A DNA stretch of 64,000 nucleotides from Geminicoccus sp036263595 (GCF_036263595.1 NZ_DATAGQ010000132.1:4656-68655), one strand, 5' to 3'; shown: positions 1-8,674, counted from the first letter of the stretch. Program-made: numbers and translations. Notes: generated from the sequence alone by a model not told the origin.

Positions 1-1
1 C

Positions 2-379
2 GGCATCGGTGGCGAGCCGGCCGGCGACGCCCTGGTCGAGGTCCATGTCGGCAGCCATCCGTACTTCAAGCAGGAGGGCGACGACATCGTGATGGAGTTG
101 CCGATCTCGATGGACGAAGCCCTGCTGGGAGCGAAGGTGGAGGTCCCGACGATCAGCGGCCGCGTCAACATGAGCATCCCAAGGGGGGCTAGCACAGGGG
201 ACACGCTGCGGCTGAAGGGCAAGGGCGTGAAGCCGGCCGGCTCGCCCCCGGGCGATCAACGCGTCATTCTCAAGGTGGTCATGCCCAAGCAGGTCGATGA
301 CGACCTCGCCGCATTCATGGAGAAATGGCGGGCGCAGCACCGGTACGATCCACGGGCCGAACTCAGGAGAGGCACATGA
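2..379 (+). CDS. cbpA: DnaJ-type co-chaperone CbpA, C-terminal part (5' truncated by window)
   Basis: Only the last 125 residues are present; the J-domain and first substrate-binding domain lie upstream. The visible part is the second beta-sandwich and tail of the DnaJ C-terminal domain: a VHVGSHPYFKQEGDDI segment, then PISMDEALLGAKVEVPT and IPRGASTGDTLRLKGKG, both hallmark stretches of CbpA/DnaJ substrate-binding regions. No cysteine-rich zinc finger can be judged from this part. It acts as a cytosolic DnaK co-chaperone. Its stop overlaps the start of the next gene by 4 bp (ATGA), and that gene encodes its family-specific modulator CbpM, which supports CbpA rather than DnaJ. Confidence in the family is high; the N-terminus is unseen. 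Confidence 0.9.
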   Translation, partial: GIGGEPAGDALVEVHVGSHPYFKQEGDDIVMELPISMDEALLGAKVEVPTISGRVNMSIPRGASTGDTLRLKGKGVKPAGSPPGDQRVILKVVMPKQVDDDLAAFMEKWRAQHRYDPRAELRRGT

Positions 380-708
380 GGCTCACCGAACAGGATGTCG
401 TTGCCGAAGTTCGCGAAGTGAGCATCGTGCAACTGCGGATCTGGGTCGAGCGCGGCTGGGTCTCGCCGTCACCCGACCTGAACGGTCCGACGTTCGACGA
501 GGTCGACCTTGCCCGGATACGGCTCGTCCACCAGCTTCGTGACCAGCTTGAGATCGACGAAGACGCGCTGCCGGTCGTCCTCTCCCTCGTCGACCAGCTC
601 TACGGCGTACGTCAGGACCTGCGGGCATTGGTGCAGGCCGTGGATCACGAGCCGGACGAGGTACGGCAGCGAATTCGAGCAAACTACATGGCCGCGCTCA
701 GGCGGTGA
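376..708 (+). CDS. cbpM: Chaperone modulator CbpM (MerR-like)
   Basis: A 110-residue protein starting at the ATG that overlaps the cbpA stop, with an AGGAGAGG ribosome-binding site 5-10 bases upstream; the longer in-frame start further upstream would run inside cbpA and is not needed. The N-terminal half is a MerR-like helix-turn-helix: LTEQDVVAEV, then LRIWVERGWVSPS, the usual 'W...GWV.P' of the family. The C-terminal half is helical and charged (DALPVVLSLVDQLYGVRQDLRALV). In the known family CbpM binds the CbpA J-domain and blocks its stimulation of DnaK. Gene order cbpA-cbpM and the translational overlap fit stoichiometric production. Confidence 0.9.
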   Translation: MRLTEQDVVAEVREVSIVQLRIWVERGWVSPSPDLNGPTFDEVDLARIRLVHQLRDQLEIDEDALPVVLSLVDQLYGVRQDLRALVQAVDHEPDEVRQRIRANYMAALRR

Positions 709-727
709 ACGAGGAAGGGCTACGCCC

Positions 728-1702
728 ATGGGACAGCTGGTGGACGGCATCTGGAAGGATCAGTGGTACGACACCGAGAAGACCAGTGGCCGGTTCCAGC
801 GGGAGAATGCGTCGTTCCGCAACTGGGTGACGGCCGACGGTTCGGCTGGACCCAGCGGCAAACGCGGCTTTCCGGCCGAGCCCGGGCGCTACCACCTCTA
901 CGTATCCTATGCCTGTCCGTGGGCGCACCGGACTCTCATCATGCGGTCGCTCAAGGGCCTGGAGAGCATGATTGGCCTCTCGGTCGTGCATTGGCGGATG
1001 GCCGAGCAGGGATGGACCTTCGAGGATGGGCCGGGCGTCGTGCCCGACCCGCTCATCGGTGCCCGTTACCTCCACGAGATCTACACGCATGCCGAACCCG
1101 GCTTCACCGGACGCGTGACCGTGCCGGTCCTCTGGGACAAGCAGGCGCAGACCATCGTGAGCAACGAGTCGTCAGAGATCATCCGGATGTTCAACAGCGC
1201 CTTCGACGGCGTGGATGCGAAGCCCGGCGACTACTACCCAGACGATCTGGCCACCGAAATCGAGGCCTTGAACGAGCGGATCTACAAGACGCTCAACAAC
1301 GGTGTGTATCGCGCAGGCTTCGCGACACGTCAGGAGGCCTACGAGGAAGCCGTGGGGCCATTGTTCGACACCCTCGACTGGCTGGAAGAACGGCTGTCAT
1401 CCAGGCGCTTTCTCTGCGGCGAACGTCTCACCGAAGCGGATATCCGCCTGTTCCCGACCCTGTACCGGTTCGACGCCGTCTATGTCGGCCACTTCAAGTG
1501 CAACCGTCGCCGGCTCGTCGATTATCCCTGCCTTTGGGCCTACACACGCCGCCTCTACCAGACGGAAGCCGTCCGGCGCACGACCAACCTGATGCATGCG
1601 AAAAGGCACTATTACGAGAGTCACCGTACGATCAATCCGACCGGAATCGTGCCGGTCGGGCCGGATATCGACTTCGATGCCCCAGTCGATGGCTCAGCCT
1701 GA
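728..1702 (+). CDS. yqjG: Glutathionyl-hydroquinone reductase (Xi-class GST)
   Basis: A 324-residue cytosolic enzyme of the Xi-class glutathione transferases, which reduce glutathionyl-hydroquinones to hydroquinones. The diagnostic SYACPWAHR motif puts the catalytic Cys at about residue 63, and SNESSEIIRMFN is the glutathione-binding stretch. The all-alpha C-terminal domain carries LTEADIRLFPTLYRFD. Length matches the family (about 320). The chosen ATG lies 19 bp after cbpM; an in-frame open stretch continues upstream but only overlaps cbpM in another frame. The 3' end overlaps the convergent histidine kinase gene by 9 bp. The link to the cbpA-cbpM operon is positional only. Confidence 0.93.
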   Translation: MGQLVDGIWKDQWYDTEKTSGRFQRENASFRNWVTADGSAGPSGKRGFPAEPGRYHLYVSYACPWAHRTLIMRSLKGLESMIGLSVVHWRMAEQGWTFEDGPGVVPDPLIGARYLHEIYTHAEPGFTGRVTVPVLWDKQAQTIVSNESSEIIRMFNSAFDGVDAKPGDYYPDDLATEIEALNERIYKTLNNGVYRAGFATRQEAYEEAVGPLFDTLDWLEERLSSRRFLCGERLTEADIRLFPTLYRFDAVYVGHFKCNRRRLVDYPCLWAYTRRLYQTEAVRRTTNLMHAKRHYYESHRTINPTGIVPVGPDIDFDAPVDGSA

Positions 1703-3040
1703 CCGGATCGGCAGCCGCACCTCGATCCGGGATCCTAGTTTGCTGGTGAACGCGATGCGGCCGCCATGCCGCTCGGCGACGCGCTTGACGATCGCAAGAC
1801 CGAGCCCTGCGCCGGGCGACGACGGATCCGCCTTACGGAAGCGCTCGAAGGCGCCTTCGCCCAGCTCAGGCGGTATCCCCTGTCCCTCGTCGGTGACGGC
1901 GAGCACTGCCGTATGTTCATCCGCGTGCGCTTCGAGCACGACCTTGCCTTGGCCGTGATCGAGAGCATTCTCCACGAGGTTCCGTACCATGTCGTGCAAC
2001 TCGTCCTCGTGGCCCAGCACCGTCACGGGCTCGGGCGCCTCGACCTCGATCGCCCGCGAACGCGCTTCGGCAAGCGGCAGTAGCTGTGACGCGACCTGGC
2101 GCGCCAAGCGAGAGAGGTTGACCATCGCCGGCGGGTTACCGTTCCGGATCGCATCGGGACTGTCCCGGCGCGCCAGCACGAGCATCTGCTGCACGAGGCG
2201 GCGCAGATGGCCGAGATCGCGATCGATCGACGCCCAGTCCATGGGCTCGCCGAGGCGGCTCCGCTGGAGACGTATCGTCAAGGCCGCAAGCGGCGTGCGG
2301 AGCTCATGGGCGGCATCGGCGGTCAGCCGTCGCACGGTGTCGTAAGCACTTGCCAGACGTGCCAAGGCCCCGTTGGTCGCATCGACCAGCGGCCGCACCT
2401 CGCTCGGCAGGCCGTGAACCGGGATGCGGGCAGCCGGCGCATCAGGGCTGATGCGGCTAGCAACGTCGGAAGCCCTGACGATCGGCCGCAGGCTCCAGCC
2501 GACGACCAGCCAGATCGCCACGACGGAGAGCAGCGCGAAAGGAATCATCGTGTAGAGAATGAACTCCACCGCCTCCTCGCTCAGTGCCTCCAACAGTCCG
2601 GGAGAGGTCAGATCGGTGCGGGCCACCTGCAACAGACGCCCTCCTTCAACCTCGACCGTAAGAAAGCCGACATCCTTCTCACCCAGGCGGCCGCGCTGGA
2701 TCTGGCCGAGCGGCAGTCCGAACGGTGGCGGCAGCGGCGCGACGAGGTTGGTTGAATGGTCGAGAATCCTGCCATCGCTGCGATATAGACTGAAGAAGAT
2801 CTGCGAGTCGGGGCGCGCGTAAGCTGCATCCCATTCCGGCGGCAGATCCGCCACTGACGTGGTGTCGTTTTGAAGGAGTTGAGCCGCGATATCGGCCTGA
2901 TGCCGCAGCGCATTGCTGAGGAGCTCGTCGCGGAGTTCCTGCAGCTCGATCCAATAGAAGATCGAGGCGCCGCCGAGGCCCAGGAAGAACGCGAAGAGCA
3001 GGACCAGCACGAGCCGACGTCGCAGCCCGTAAGTCGTCAT
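1694..3040 (-). CDS. Sensor histidine kinase (QseC/PmrB-like)
   Basis: A 448-residue inner-membrane kinase. The first TM segment is at about residues 8-30, followed by a periplasmic loop of about 125 residues containing a hydrophobic FFSLYRSDGRILDHS stretch. The second TM is near 160-182, then a HAMP-like linker, a dimerisation domain with HELRTPLAALTIRLQ (phospho-acceptor His at about 245), an N-box NLVENALDHG and a G-box with GLGLAIVKRVAERHGG. Architecture and size match the QseC/TctE/PmrB group. Its start overlaps the stop of the response regulator by 4 bp, so the two are co-translated. The divergent neighbours modify envelope lipids, which suggests it senses cations, antimicrobial peptides or envelope stress; that role is inference. 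Confidence 0.92.
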   Translation of the reverse strand: MTTYGLRRRLVLVLLFAFFLGLGGASIFYWIELQELRDELLSNALRHQADIAAQLLQNDTTSVADLPPEWDAAYARPDSQIFFSLYRSDGRILDHSTNLVAPLPPPFGLPLGQIQRGRLGEKDVGFLTVEVEGGRLLQVARTDLTSPGLLEALSEEAVEFILYTMIPFALLSVVAIWLVVGWSLRPIVRASDVASRISPDAPAARIPVHGLPSEVRPLVDATNGALARLASAYDTVRRLTADAAHELRTPLAALTIRLQRSRLGEPMDWASIDRDLGHLRRLVQQMLVLARRDSPDAIRNGNPPAMVNLSRLARQVASQLLPLAEARSRAIEVEAPEPVTVLGHEDELHDMVRNLVENALDHGQGKVVLEAHADEHTAVLAVTDEGQGIPPELGEGAFERFRKADPSSPGAGLGLAIVKRVAERHGGRIAFTSKLGSRIEVRLPIRSG

Positions 3041-3720
3041 GCCCGCTCCTCGGCAACGAGGCGGTAGCCGATCCCGCGCCTGGTCTCGATCCGGGCTGTC
3101 GACCCGCTGTTCTCCAGCTTCCTGCGCAGGCGAGAGACGAGTGCTTCCAGCGCGTTCGGCGTCACCGGCTCGTCGAGGCCGTAGATCCGTTCTTCCAGCG
3201 CGTCACGCACGACCAGCCGCCCGCCTGCGCGCAAGAGTTGCTCGAGCAGGGAGAACTCCCGCCGATGCAAATCGAGCGGCCTGCCGTCAACGGCGGCAGT
3301 CCGTGCCACCGTGTCGATCTCCAGCCCGCCACTGCGAAGAAGGTCCTCCGCACGCTCACCTGGCCTACGCAGCACGGCCCGCAGGCGCGCTTCGAGCTCC
3401 AGCAGGTCGAAGGGCTTGACCAGATAGTCGTCCGCGCCGGCGTCCAGCCCCCGGATCCGATCGGGGAGGGCGTCGCGTGCGCTTGCGATCAGGGCAGGCA
3501 GCCGCCGGCGCGTGCGCGCACGGATTTCGGCCAGCAGGTCCATCCCGTCCATGTCCGGCAGGCCCAGGTCGAGGATGACCGCGTCATAGGAGGCCACCGC
3601 CACCGCAGCCAGCGCATCTCGAGCGTTGGCGAACGCGTCCACGACGAAGCCGCGCGAGGCGAGATGACCTGCCGTGACATCACGCAGTGTGGGGTGGTCT
3701 TCGATGAGAAGGATCCGCAT
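3037..3720 (-). CDS. Response regulator, OmpR/QseB/PmrA family
   Basis: A 227-residue DNA-binding response regulator. The receiver has acidic ED residues near position 7, phospho-acceptor Asp at about 51 in VILDLGLPDMDG, and the KPF lysine in DDYLVKPFDLLELEAR. The winged-helix effector ends with the typical RLRRKLENSG and GIGYRLV. The ATG at 3720 starts directly with MRILLIEDHP; an earlier start would add only five residues. It leads a two-gene operon with the sensor kinase. The divergent promoter region (3721-3835) holds two CCGTCAG heptamers spaced 11 bp apart, the normal layout of an OmpR-family dimer site, so it probably controls itself and the divergent lipid cluster. Confidence 0.93.
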   Translation of the reverse strand: MRILLIEDHPTLRDVTAGHLASRGFVVDAFANARDALAAVAVASYDAVILDLGLPDMDGMDLLAEIRARTRRRLPALIASARDALPDRIRGLDAGADDYLVKPFDLLELEARLRAVLRRPGERAEDLLRSGGLEIDTVARTAAVDGRPLDLHRREFSLLEQLLRAGGRLVVRDALEERIYGLDEPVTPNALEALVSRLRRKLENSGSTARIETRRGIGYRLVAEERA

Positions 3721-3766
3721 GCAGGGGCATCGCATACTCTGGATGGAGGCAAGCCCTCATTGCACA

Positions 3767-3784
3767 CCGTCAGGTTCCCGTCAG
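3767..3784. promoter_or_regulatory. Direct-repeat operator (CCGTCAG-N4-CCGTCAG) in divergent promoter
   Basis: Two identical CCGTCAG heptamers lie at 3767-3773 and 3778-3784, start-to-start distance 11 bp (one helical turn). Tandem half-sites at this spacing are how OmpR/PhoB/PmrA-type regulators bind as head-to-tail dimers. The site lies 47 bp upstream of the regulator start and 52 bp upstream of the sulfatase start, well placed to control both. Assignment to the adjacent regulator is inference from position. Confidence 0.6.
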
Positions 3785-3835
3785 CAGGTGGGCGCATCAA
3801 GCGCACATCGTTCACCTCGCGGATCGCGACAGCCC

Positions 3836-5824
3836 ATGATCGGCGCCCTCGTTACAGGTCGGGGTCGAACCGTCCTTTCCCGACATGTAGATTCGGCTGC
3901 GGGTCGCCTGCTGCTGACATTGCTGGGTATCTTCCTCCTCCTCTCGGCGATCACCCGCATCGGACTGGCGCTATGGGTTTCCGTTGCCGGTGAGCCCGGC
4001 CATGTCGGCCAGTTGCTTGCCGCGCTGTTCTCGGGCCTGCCGATCGATCTTGCGACCGCCTGCTGGTTCCTCCTCCCGTTCTTCATGCTCTTCGTCCTGT
4101 TGCAGGGGTTGTTCCGCCGGCGATGGGCCGCCGGGGTGGCCCACCTGTTCACCTATGTCTCGCTGACCACCCTGCTCTTCATGTCAGTCGCAGAGTTCTT
4201 CTTCTGGAACGAGTTCGACAGCCGCTTTAACGGGATCGCCGTGAACTACCTGATCTTCCCCAGGGAAGTGATCGGCAATATCGGCGAAAGCTTCAACCTG
4301 TCCCTCTACTTGCCGATGGTGATGCTTGCCGGAGCAGGGCTGTACCTTCTGGCCAAACCTGCCTTGGTCCGGGCAGTCCTGGCGCCGCTGCCGTGGCAGG
4401 AGCGGCTGGTGCTGATCACCGCCGCGGCGGTTGCATTGCTGGCGGCCATCCCGGTGCTGCGGCATGGGCCGGTGGCGATCGGGGATGACCGTGAAGTGGC
4501 TGAGATTGCCGACAACGGCCTGCGCAGCCTCTTCGCGGCCTTCCTGACCAACGACACCGACTATGACGGGTTGCATGCCACCATCGACGACCGCACAGCC
4601 GTCGCGACCGTCCGTGCCGATGTGGCGCAGGATAATACGAGCTTCGTGGCGAGCGGCGGGTCGGATCTCGGCGGTGGCCGCAGCCTTTGGCGCCATGTCG
4701 ACAACGGTGGGCAGCCGAAGAAGCTGAACATCGTGCTGGTCATCGAGGAGAGCTTCGGCAGCACCTATCTGGACAGCCTGGACAACAGCCGGCCCTATGC
4801 CGTCTCGCCGGAGCTGACCAGACTAGCCGATGACGGCCTCCTGTTCACCAACGTCTATGCCACGGGCGACCGCACGGTGCGCGGGCTGGAGGCTCTGCTG
4901 ACCAGCTTCACGCCCATACCAGGCATCTCGACCGTGCGCCGAGCCGGATCGGAAGGCATGAACTCGCTGGCCTTCCTCTTGAAGAAGAACGGCTACCAGA
5001 CGGCCTTCCTATACGGAGGTGCTTCAACGTTCGACAACATGGGCCATTTCTGGTCGACGACCGGCTTTGACCAAGTCTGGGACCAGGGCGACATCGAGAA
5101 GCAGGACTTTTCGACGATCTGGGGCGTGGCGGACGAGTTCCTGTTCACCGAAGCGATCAAGCGGCTGGATGCGGCTACGACCGCGGGTGCGCCCATGTTC
5201 TTGTCCATGCTGACTGTGTCCAACCACCGGCCGTACACGTTCCCTCAGACCCATGTGCAGGTCGATCCTGCGATGGGCGACAAGGAGAACTCGGCCCACT
5301 ACGCCGCCTGGGCATTCACCGATTTCCTTGAACGATCCAAGTCCAGGCCCTGGTTCAAGGAGACGGTGTTCGTGTTCGTCGGCGACCATGGACCGAGGGT
5401 CGCCGGTGCCGCCCAGGTGCCAGTGGAGCGGTTCCGGGTGCCCCTGCTCTTCTACTCGCCCGGCCATATCAAGCCAGGCCGCAACGCCACCCTCGGCTCC
5501 AGCATGGACATGGCACCCACCCTTCTGGGTCTGCTAGGCTGGAGCTATGACAGCCCGTTCTTCGGCCTGGACCTGAGACGCGTCCCGGATGGGCAAGGCA
5601 GAGTAGCGATGGCGCACAACTATTCGGTCGCCTACGGGCGGAACGGCAAGGTGGTGGTGCTTGGTCCAAAGCGCGATCTGACGTCCTACCGGATGGAGCC
5701 AGGTCCTCACCCGCTCGTGCCGGACGCAGCGGTCGATGCCGACCTCAGCCGCCATGCCATCTCCGCCACCCAGACCGCGCACCGCATGTTCTATGGTCAC
5801 CAGTACCACGGAGCGTGGCAGTGA
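3836..5824 (+). CDS. LtaS/MdoB-type membrane sulfatase (phospho-group transferase)
   Basis: A 662-residue protein with about five N-terminal TM helices (roughly residues 15-210) followed by a large periplasmic alkaline-phosphatase-superfamily domain. Visible active-site signatures: metal-binding Glu in LNIVLVIEESFGSTY, the nucleophilic Thr in GDRTVRGLEALL, and the Asp-His metal pair in FVGDHGPRV. These match LtaS/OpgB-type enzymes, which move glycerol-phosphate or phosphoethanolamine from phospholipid to a glycan and release diacylglycerol. The ATG at 3836 is chosen because upstream sequence belongs to the divergent promoter; its ribosome-binding site is weak. The next genes encode a lipid phosphatase and a diacylglycerol kinase. 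The exact acceptor (periplasmic glucan, LPS or other) cannot be read from sequence. Confidence 0.85.
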   Translation: MIGALVTGRGRTVLSRHVDSAAGRLLLTLLGIFLLLSAITRIGLALWVSVAGEPGHVGQLLAALFSGLPIDLATACWFLLPFFMLFVLLQGLFRRRWAAGVAHLFTYVSLTTLLFMSVAEFFFWNEFDSRFNGIAVNYLIFPREVIGNIGESFNLSLYLPMVMLAGAGLYLLAKPALVRAVLAPLPWQERLVLITAAAVALLAAIPVLRHGPVAIGDDREVAEIADNGLRSLFAAFLTNDTDYDGLHATIDDRTAVATVRADVAQDNTSFVASGGSDLGGGRSLWRHVDNGGQPKKLNIVLVIEESFGSTYLDSLDNSRPYAVSPELTRLADDGLLFTNVYATGDRTVRGLEALLTSFTPIPGISTVRRAGSEGMNSLAFLLKKNGYQTAFLYGGASTFDNMGHFWSTTGFDQVWDQGDIEKQDFSTIWGVADEFLFTEAIKRLDAATTAGAPMFLSMLTVSNHRPYTFPQTHVQVDPAMGDKENSAHYAAWAFTDFLERSKSRPWFKETVFVFVGDHGPRVAGAAQVPVERFRVPLLFYSPGHIKPGRNATLGSSMDMAPTLLGLLGWSYDSPFFGLDLRRVPDGQGRVAMAHNYSVAYGRNGKVVVLGPKRDLTSYRMEPGPHPLVPDAAVDADLSRHAISATQTAHRMFYGHQYHGAWQ

Positions 5825-6549
5825 CCCTGGCTGACATTCAACTGCCGGCTCGTCCCCTGGCAGAACAGTGGCTGGGGCAGGTACTGCCGGCGCTGGCACT
5901 GGCGATGGCCCTGCTGCTGAGTCAGACCGGGCTGGACATGTCGGTACAACGCTGGTTCTGGCTTGGTCCGGCGTCCGGCTGGATGATCGACGCGACCTCA
6001 GCCATTCCGCGCGCCCTGTTCTACAGCGGCCCAAAAATCCTGCTTGCTGTCGCAGGTACTGCAGCCCTTGTCGTTGCGGTGGCTGGCTTCTGGATGCCGG
6101 GTCTGCGCCGGCTGCAGCGCGAACTCGCCCTTGTCTGCCTCGCCCTGGCCTTGGTCCCGACGGTGGCCAGCAAGCTGAAGGCGGTCACCGACGTCTACTG
6201 CCCCAGCCAGACCGACGCCTTTGGCGGGCGCTATGTTCATGTGCCACCGTTTCATGTGCATCCGGAAGCGGAGCGCCAGCCGGGTCGTTGCTTTCCGGCC
6301 GGGCATGCCTCGGGTGGCTTTGCTCTGCTGGCCCTCGCATTCGTCAGTCGCCGCATCTGGTATAGACTTGCCGGCGTAGCCGCCGGCTTGGGCACGGGCG
6401 GAGCGATGGGTGCCTACCAGATGGCGAAGGGCGCCCACTTCTTGAGCCATACGCTCACGACCGCCGCCCTGGCATGGCTTTTGGTGTCGCTGCTGGCAGT
6501 CTGGATGCGCCTGCCCCGCCGGACCATGGAAGAGCCCGCATGCCGCTGA
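5821..6549 (+). CDS. PAP2-family membrane phosphatase
   Basis: A 242-residue integral membrane phosphatase of the type-2 phosphatidic acid phosphatase family. The catalytic motifs are present in relaxed form: a Lys-rich KLKAVTDVYCPSQ first motif, the PGRCFPAGHASGGFAL second motif with its His, and the FLSHTL third motif with the nucleophilic His. About six TM helices surround them. The GTG at 5821 overlaps the upstream TGA (GTGA) and has a GGAG 7 bp upstream; another GTG at 5815 is too close to that site. Likely substrates are lipid phosphates or polyprenyl/lipid A phosphates at the periplasmic face. It sits between the sulfatase and the diacylglycerol kinase. Confidence 0.85.
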   Translation: MTLADIQLPARPLAEQWLGQVLPALALAMALLLSQTGLDMSVQRWFWLGPASGWMIDATSAIPRALFYSGPKILLAVAGTAALVVAVAGFWMPGLRRLQRELALVCLALALVPTVASKLKAVTDVYCPSQTDAFGGRYVHVPPFHVHPEAERQPGRCFPAGHASGGFALLALAFVSRRIWYRLAGVAAGLGTGGAMGAYQMAKGAHFLSHTLTTAALAWLLVSLLAVWMRLPRRTMEEPACR

Positions 6550-7340
6550 CGGCATCAGGCACCATCAAGGGTGTCCGCCGCATCCTGATCATCCATAACC
6601 CGACGGCTGGCCGACGGCGGAGGGAGCGTGTGCAGGCGCTTGTCCAGCTGCTCCGGCAGGCTGGCATGGAGGTTGCCACCGCCGAGACAGAAGCCGCCGG
6701 CGATGCGCAGCGGTTTGCGGCCAGCGCTTCTGGGACCGGGGCACCGCCGGACGTGATCGTGGCTGCCGGTGGCGATGGCACCGTGAACGAGATCGCCAAC
6801 GGCCTGCTTGGCAGCACCATCCCCCTGGCCATCATGCCGCTGGGCACCGTCAACGTGCTGTTCCGGGAACTTGGCCTGGACCATTCGGTCGAGCGGGTCG
6901 CGCAGGCGATCGTGGCAGGCCGGACGGCGCTGGTCTGGCCGGGCATGGCCAATGGCCGCGCCCTTTTGCTGATGACGGGTGTCGGGTTGGATGCAGCGAT
7001 TGTTGCGGCCGTGTCGCCTTCCCTCAAGCGCCGCTTTGGAAAGCTTGCCTATATATGGGCAGCGGCCAAGCTGTGGTGGCGCTGGCAGCCGGGGCACCGC
7101 GTCCTTCGCACGAACGGCGCCGAGCATCATGCCGCATTCTTCATTGCTGCCCGCTGCCGCCTCTATGGGGGCTCCTATGTCAGCGCCGCGACGGCCCGGC
7201 TGGATGAGCCACACCTCCATCTCGTGCTGTTCGAGCGAGACGGCCGGCTGGCCGCCCTCGGCTACGCTCTGGCCCTGCTGATCGGCCAACTGCACAGGTG
7301 GCCCGGCGTTCGTATATGCGGACGGCGCGTACGGAGGTGA
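6540..7340 (+). CDS. Diacylglycerol/lipid kinase, C-terminus apparently frameshifted
   Basis: A DAGK-family (YegS/BmrU-type) kinase. The nucleotide-binding domain shows RRILIIHNPTAGRRR, the GGDGTVNEI motif at about residues 77-85, and PLGTVNVLFREL. The start ATG lies inside the 3' end of the phosphatase gene. The frame stops at 7340 after 266 residues, but the family's C-terminal beta-strand continues in another frame: from about 7316 one reads EAHPLQLDGDALAPSPLQL, the normal 'PLQLDGE' end, closing at a TAG at 7442-7444. The break falls in a TATAT tract at 7313-7317, and removing one AT unit restores a single frame. Either a real slippage mutation or a base-call error. Its job would be rephosphorylating diacylglycerol released by the sulfatase. 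Confidence 0.85.
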   Translation: MPLTASGTIKGVRRILIIHNPTAGRRRRERVQALVQLLRQAGMEVATAETEAAGDAQRFAASASGTGAPPDVIVAAGGDGTVNEIANGLLGSTIPLAIMPLGTVNVLFRELGLDHSVERVAQAIVAGRTALVWPGMANGRALLLMTGVGLDAAIVAAVSPSLKRRFGKLAYIWAAAKLWWRWQPGHRVLRTNGAEHHAAFFIAARCRLYGGSYVSAATARLDEPHLHLVLFERDGRLAALGYALALLIGQLHRWPGVRICGRRVRR

Positions 7341-7570
7341 TGGAGGCGCACCCCCTCCAACTGGACGGCGACGCGCTGGCACCCTCTCCACTGCAGTTGA
7401 CGATCGCGGAGCACCCGCTGCGACTCGTTTGCGGCGGCTGCTAGGCCCGTCCATGCCATTTTTGGCTAGCTGCGTGGTGTAATTCCAGCTGATCCCGATG
7501 GCCAGCACTGCCCAGGCGAGATAGTGCTTGGCGCTCCCTTCGGGGGGCGAAGAACGGCAACGAGGCGTCG

Positions 7571-8674
7571 ATGCCCTGGCAAGAATGGCTGGTGTGGGCC
7601 GTTTCAATCATTCCCATCCTCCTTACTCTCTTGCCGCTATGGCGCACGCCGAAGTGGTGGGTGCGGATCTGGGACTATCCCCGCCTGCAGATCTCGTTCG
7701 TGCTGGCCGGCGTGGCGCTGATCGAACTGCTGTCGCTGGAGGTCGCGACAGACAGTGTCGTGTTGTTGATCGTTACGCTCGGCTGCCTCGCCTGGCAGGT
7801 CTCACGGATCTGGCGCTACACGCTGATCTCGCCGAAGCAGGTTCTTCAGGCCGAACAGGCCGATCTCCCGAACTCCATCTGCGTGCTGATCGCCAACGTG
7901 CTGCAGAGCAATCGGAAGTACGAGGGCCTGCTGGCCCAGATCGAGGCGAAGGATCCCGACATCGTCCTGACCGTGGAAACGGACAGGTGGTGGATGGAGC
8001 GTCTCTTGCCGTTGAAGGAGCGCTACCCGTTCACGGTGCTGCATCCACTCGACAACACCTACGGCATGCTGCTATTCTCGAGGCTTGAGCTATCCGCCAT
8101 CAAGCTGCAGGACCGGGTGACACCGGAGATTCCCTCGATCTTCGCGCGGGTGAGGATGCGCTCCGGCAAGACCATCGACCTGTTCTGCGTCCATCCTGAG
8201 CCGCCCCAGATCGACAACGACGTCGAGGAGCGGGACGCGGAACTGCTGTTGGTGGCCAAGGAGGTCGCACGCAGCAAGAGACCAGCCATCGTGTGCGGCG
8301 ACCTGAACGACGTGGCTTGGTCGCACACGACCAAGCTATTTCAGCGGATCAGCGGCCTTCTCGACCCGCGGGTGGGCCGCGGGATCTATCCGACCTTCCA
8401 TGCCGGCCACTGGTTCGCACGCTGGCCGCTCGACCATGTCTTCCATCATCCGAGCTTCCGGCTTCGGAACCTCCAGGTGCTGGACAATTTCGGCTCCGAT
8501 CATTTCCCGGTGTTGGTCAGCCTGCACCAGGACCCGACGGCGGTATGGGAACAGGAGGCACCCCTGCCCGAGCCCGAGGATCGGGTAGAGGCCGAGCAGA
8601 AGATCATCGAGGGGCGCGCTGCCGCTGCGGAGGCCGAGATACCCGCCCACTCCCGTGGCGAAACAGGTGCCTGA
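7571..8674 (+). CDS. Membrane-anchored endonuclease/exonuclease/phosphatase-fold protein
   Basis: A 367-residue protein with two or three N-terminal TM helices (about residues 5-25 and 38-80), then an EEP-fold domain. Active-site elements of the family are visible in order: ANVLQSN, LTVETDRWW (metal-binding Glu), DLFCVHPEPP (His), CGDLNDVAWS (Asp/Asn), and GSDHFPVLVSL (terminal Asp-His). The same fold serves DNases, phosphodiesterases and sphingomyelinases; the membrane anchor and the position after three envelope-lipid enzymes favour a lipid or periplasmic phosphodiester substrate. The ATG has only a weak upstream purine stretch. The last 40 residues are acidic and probably disordered. Confidence 0.85.
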   Translation: MPWQEWLVWAVSIIPILLTLLPLWRTPKWWVRIWDYPRLQISFVLAGVALIELLSLEVATDSVVLLIVTLGCLAWQVSRIWRYTLISPKQVLQAEQADLPNSICVLIANVLQSNRKYEGLLAQIEAKDPDIVLTVETDRWWMERLLPLKERYPFTVLHPLDNTYGMLLFSRLELSAIKLQDRVTPEIPSIFARVRMRSGKTIDLFCVHPEPPQIDNDVEERDAELLLVAKEVARSKRPAIVCGDLNDVAWSHTTKLFQRISGLLDPRVGRGIYPTFHAGHWFARWPLDHVFHHPSFRLRNLQVLDNFGSDHFPVLVSLHQDPTAVWEQEAPLPEPEDRVEAEQKIIEGRAAAAEAEIPAHSRGETGA

